A stretch of 64,000 bases of DNA from CAZTTH01 sp964615975 (GTDB taxonomy: Bacteria > Verrucomicrobiota > Lentisphaeria > JABSQK01 > JAJFLO01). Below the pieces are notes generated by a model, which was not told the DNA's origin, searched no databases, and saw nothing but the letters and a program-made list of their open reading frames with translations. The number at the start of each line of letters is the position of its first letter. Within the stretch, counting starts at the first letter, position 1. Positions 63,700 through 64,000 of this stretch are shown here, piece by piece. The position numbers and the translations under genes are program-made. The stretch spans positions 24,233 to 88,232 of the forward strand of contig CAZTTH010000012.1 of the NCBI GenBank assembly GCA_964615975.1. Direction: 5' to 3'.

Positions 63700-64000
63700 A
63701 CCGCGGATCACACGGATTAACGCGGATAAGTCAAAGAAGTAAGTCGATGACTGTAAGTGTCCACTGCGGTTGTCAGCGCGCCATTCTCGACCGTGATACT
63801 AATTGAGAATGGTTCACCAGCGCCGGTGAGGGTTGCGAAAACCTAAATTTTCGAACCCTCTTCGCCGCCGGTGACAAGTTGTTCATACTGAATCGTATGA
63901 ACAACCGCGCTGACCTCAGGATGATTTTTCGTGTGGTTCGTGTCCTTCGTGGTTAAATACACCTGAAATAATATCCGCGTATATCCTGGTAATCCGTGGT
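63700..64000. mobile_element. MITE-like structured island, copy 2 (28-bp TIRs, cloverleaf core)
   Basis: Terminal repeats 63700-63727 and 63973-64000 match at 22 of 28 positions as an inverted pair. The core 63772-63914 folds as a cloverleaf: perfect 9-bp closing stem GTCAGCGCG/CGCGCTGAC (63772-63780, 63906-63914); hairpin 1 CCATTCTC/GAGAATGG (63781-63812); hairpin 2 GAGGGTT-g-CGAAAA/TTTTCG-AACCCTC (63828-63860); hairpin 3 GTTGTTCATAC/GTATGAACAAC, perfect 11 bp (63878-63905). Hairpins 1 and 3 abut the closing stem without a spare base. CGCCGGTGA is repeated at 63821 and 63866. The island may continue past the window edge. Confidence 0.65.

Noticed and set aside
63609..63806. 65-codon frame near the right end
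   Set aside because: Runs through terminal inverted repeats of the structured island.
1..64000. tRNA or rRNA genes
   Set aside because: I scanned intergenic regions by eye for TPsiC-like GGTTCGAATCC arms with acceptor stems and saw none; a covariance scan would be decisive.

Overview
The window comes from a Gram-negative (diderm) heterotrophic bacterium that I cannot place with confidence. Serine/threonine kinases with long extracytoplasmic parts, an exosortase-EpsI fusion, a GldC homologue, large surface proteins and short repetitive intergenic elements are reminiscent of PVC/FCB-type lineages. Outer-membrane barrels, a Wza-like export protein and a YceI protein support two membranes. Base composition looks moderate and fairly even by eye. 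Start codons are often GTG or TTG and Shine-Dalgarno sequences are frequently weak, so several starts were chosen by protein logic and are flagged.

Layout. 1-11 kb: the end of an RseP-type membrane protease, a cytoplasmic kinase with a cyclic-nucleotide-binding-like domain, rmlC/rmlA (reverse), then a large membrane kinase with an exact 94-residue repeat, followed by a chlorite-dismutase-family heme protein and a DUF4202 protein. 11-27 kb: an iron-ADH-family protein lacking most metal ligands, a Ca2+-type P-ATPase, two GT39-like membrane glycosyltransferases, a reverse yceI-azoR-transsulfuration-gldC operon, and two overlapping hybrid histidine kinases, one with a periplasmic CxxCH heme-type sensor. 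27-32 kb: a leader region (six-codon peptide with an ideal ribosome site plus a three-way-junction fold), then porin, FMN-binding protein, PepSY protein and a DtxR/MntR-type regulator with a Cys/His-rich tail. 32-41 kb, reverse: leuD-leuC, an ABC ATPase, and lpdA, sucB and sucA of the 2-oxoglutarate dehydrogenase complex. 41-44 kb: a zinc alcohol dehydrogenase, an RsmI-like methyltransferase and a sugar-isomerase-fold protein.

44-63.5 kb is a surface-polysaccharide and surface-protein region, all forward: FecR-domain protein, outer-membrane barrel, Wza-like export protein, Wzc-like tyrosine kinase, Wzy/WaaL-type polymerase or ligase, a giant subtilase, a DUF4160/DUF2442 pair, galE, an AlbA_2/HATPase protein, an exosortase-EpsI fusion, an ABC-2 polysaccharide permease and a NeuB-family synthase. 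Together they could build, polymerise, export and attach a surface polymer. No exosortase substrate, no Wzt ATPase and no rmlB/rmlD are in the window.

The most unusual signals are non-coding. Two islands (57883-58094 and 63700-64000) share the same plan: 28-bp imperfect terminal inverted repeats around a closing stem that encloses three hairpins. I found no matching class in what I know. A degenerate 7-bp tandem repeat runs directly into the galE start codon, and an ~85-bp element occurs in opposite orientations near 11.2 and 61.1 kb. No tRNA, rRNA, CRISPR array or transposase gene was recognised.
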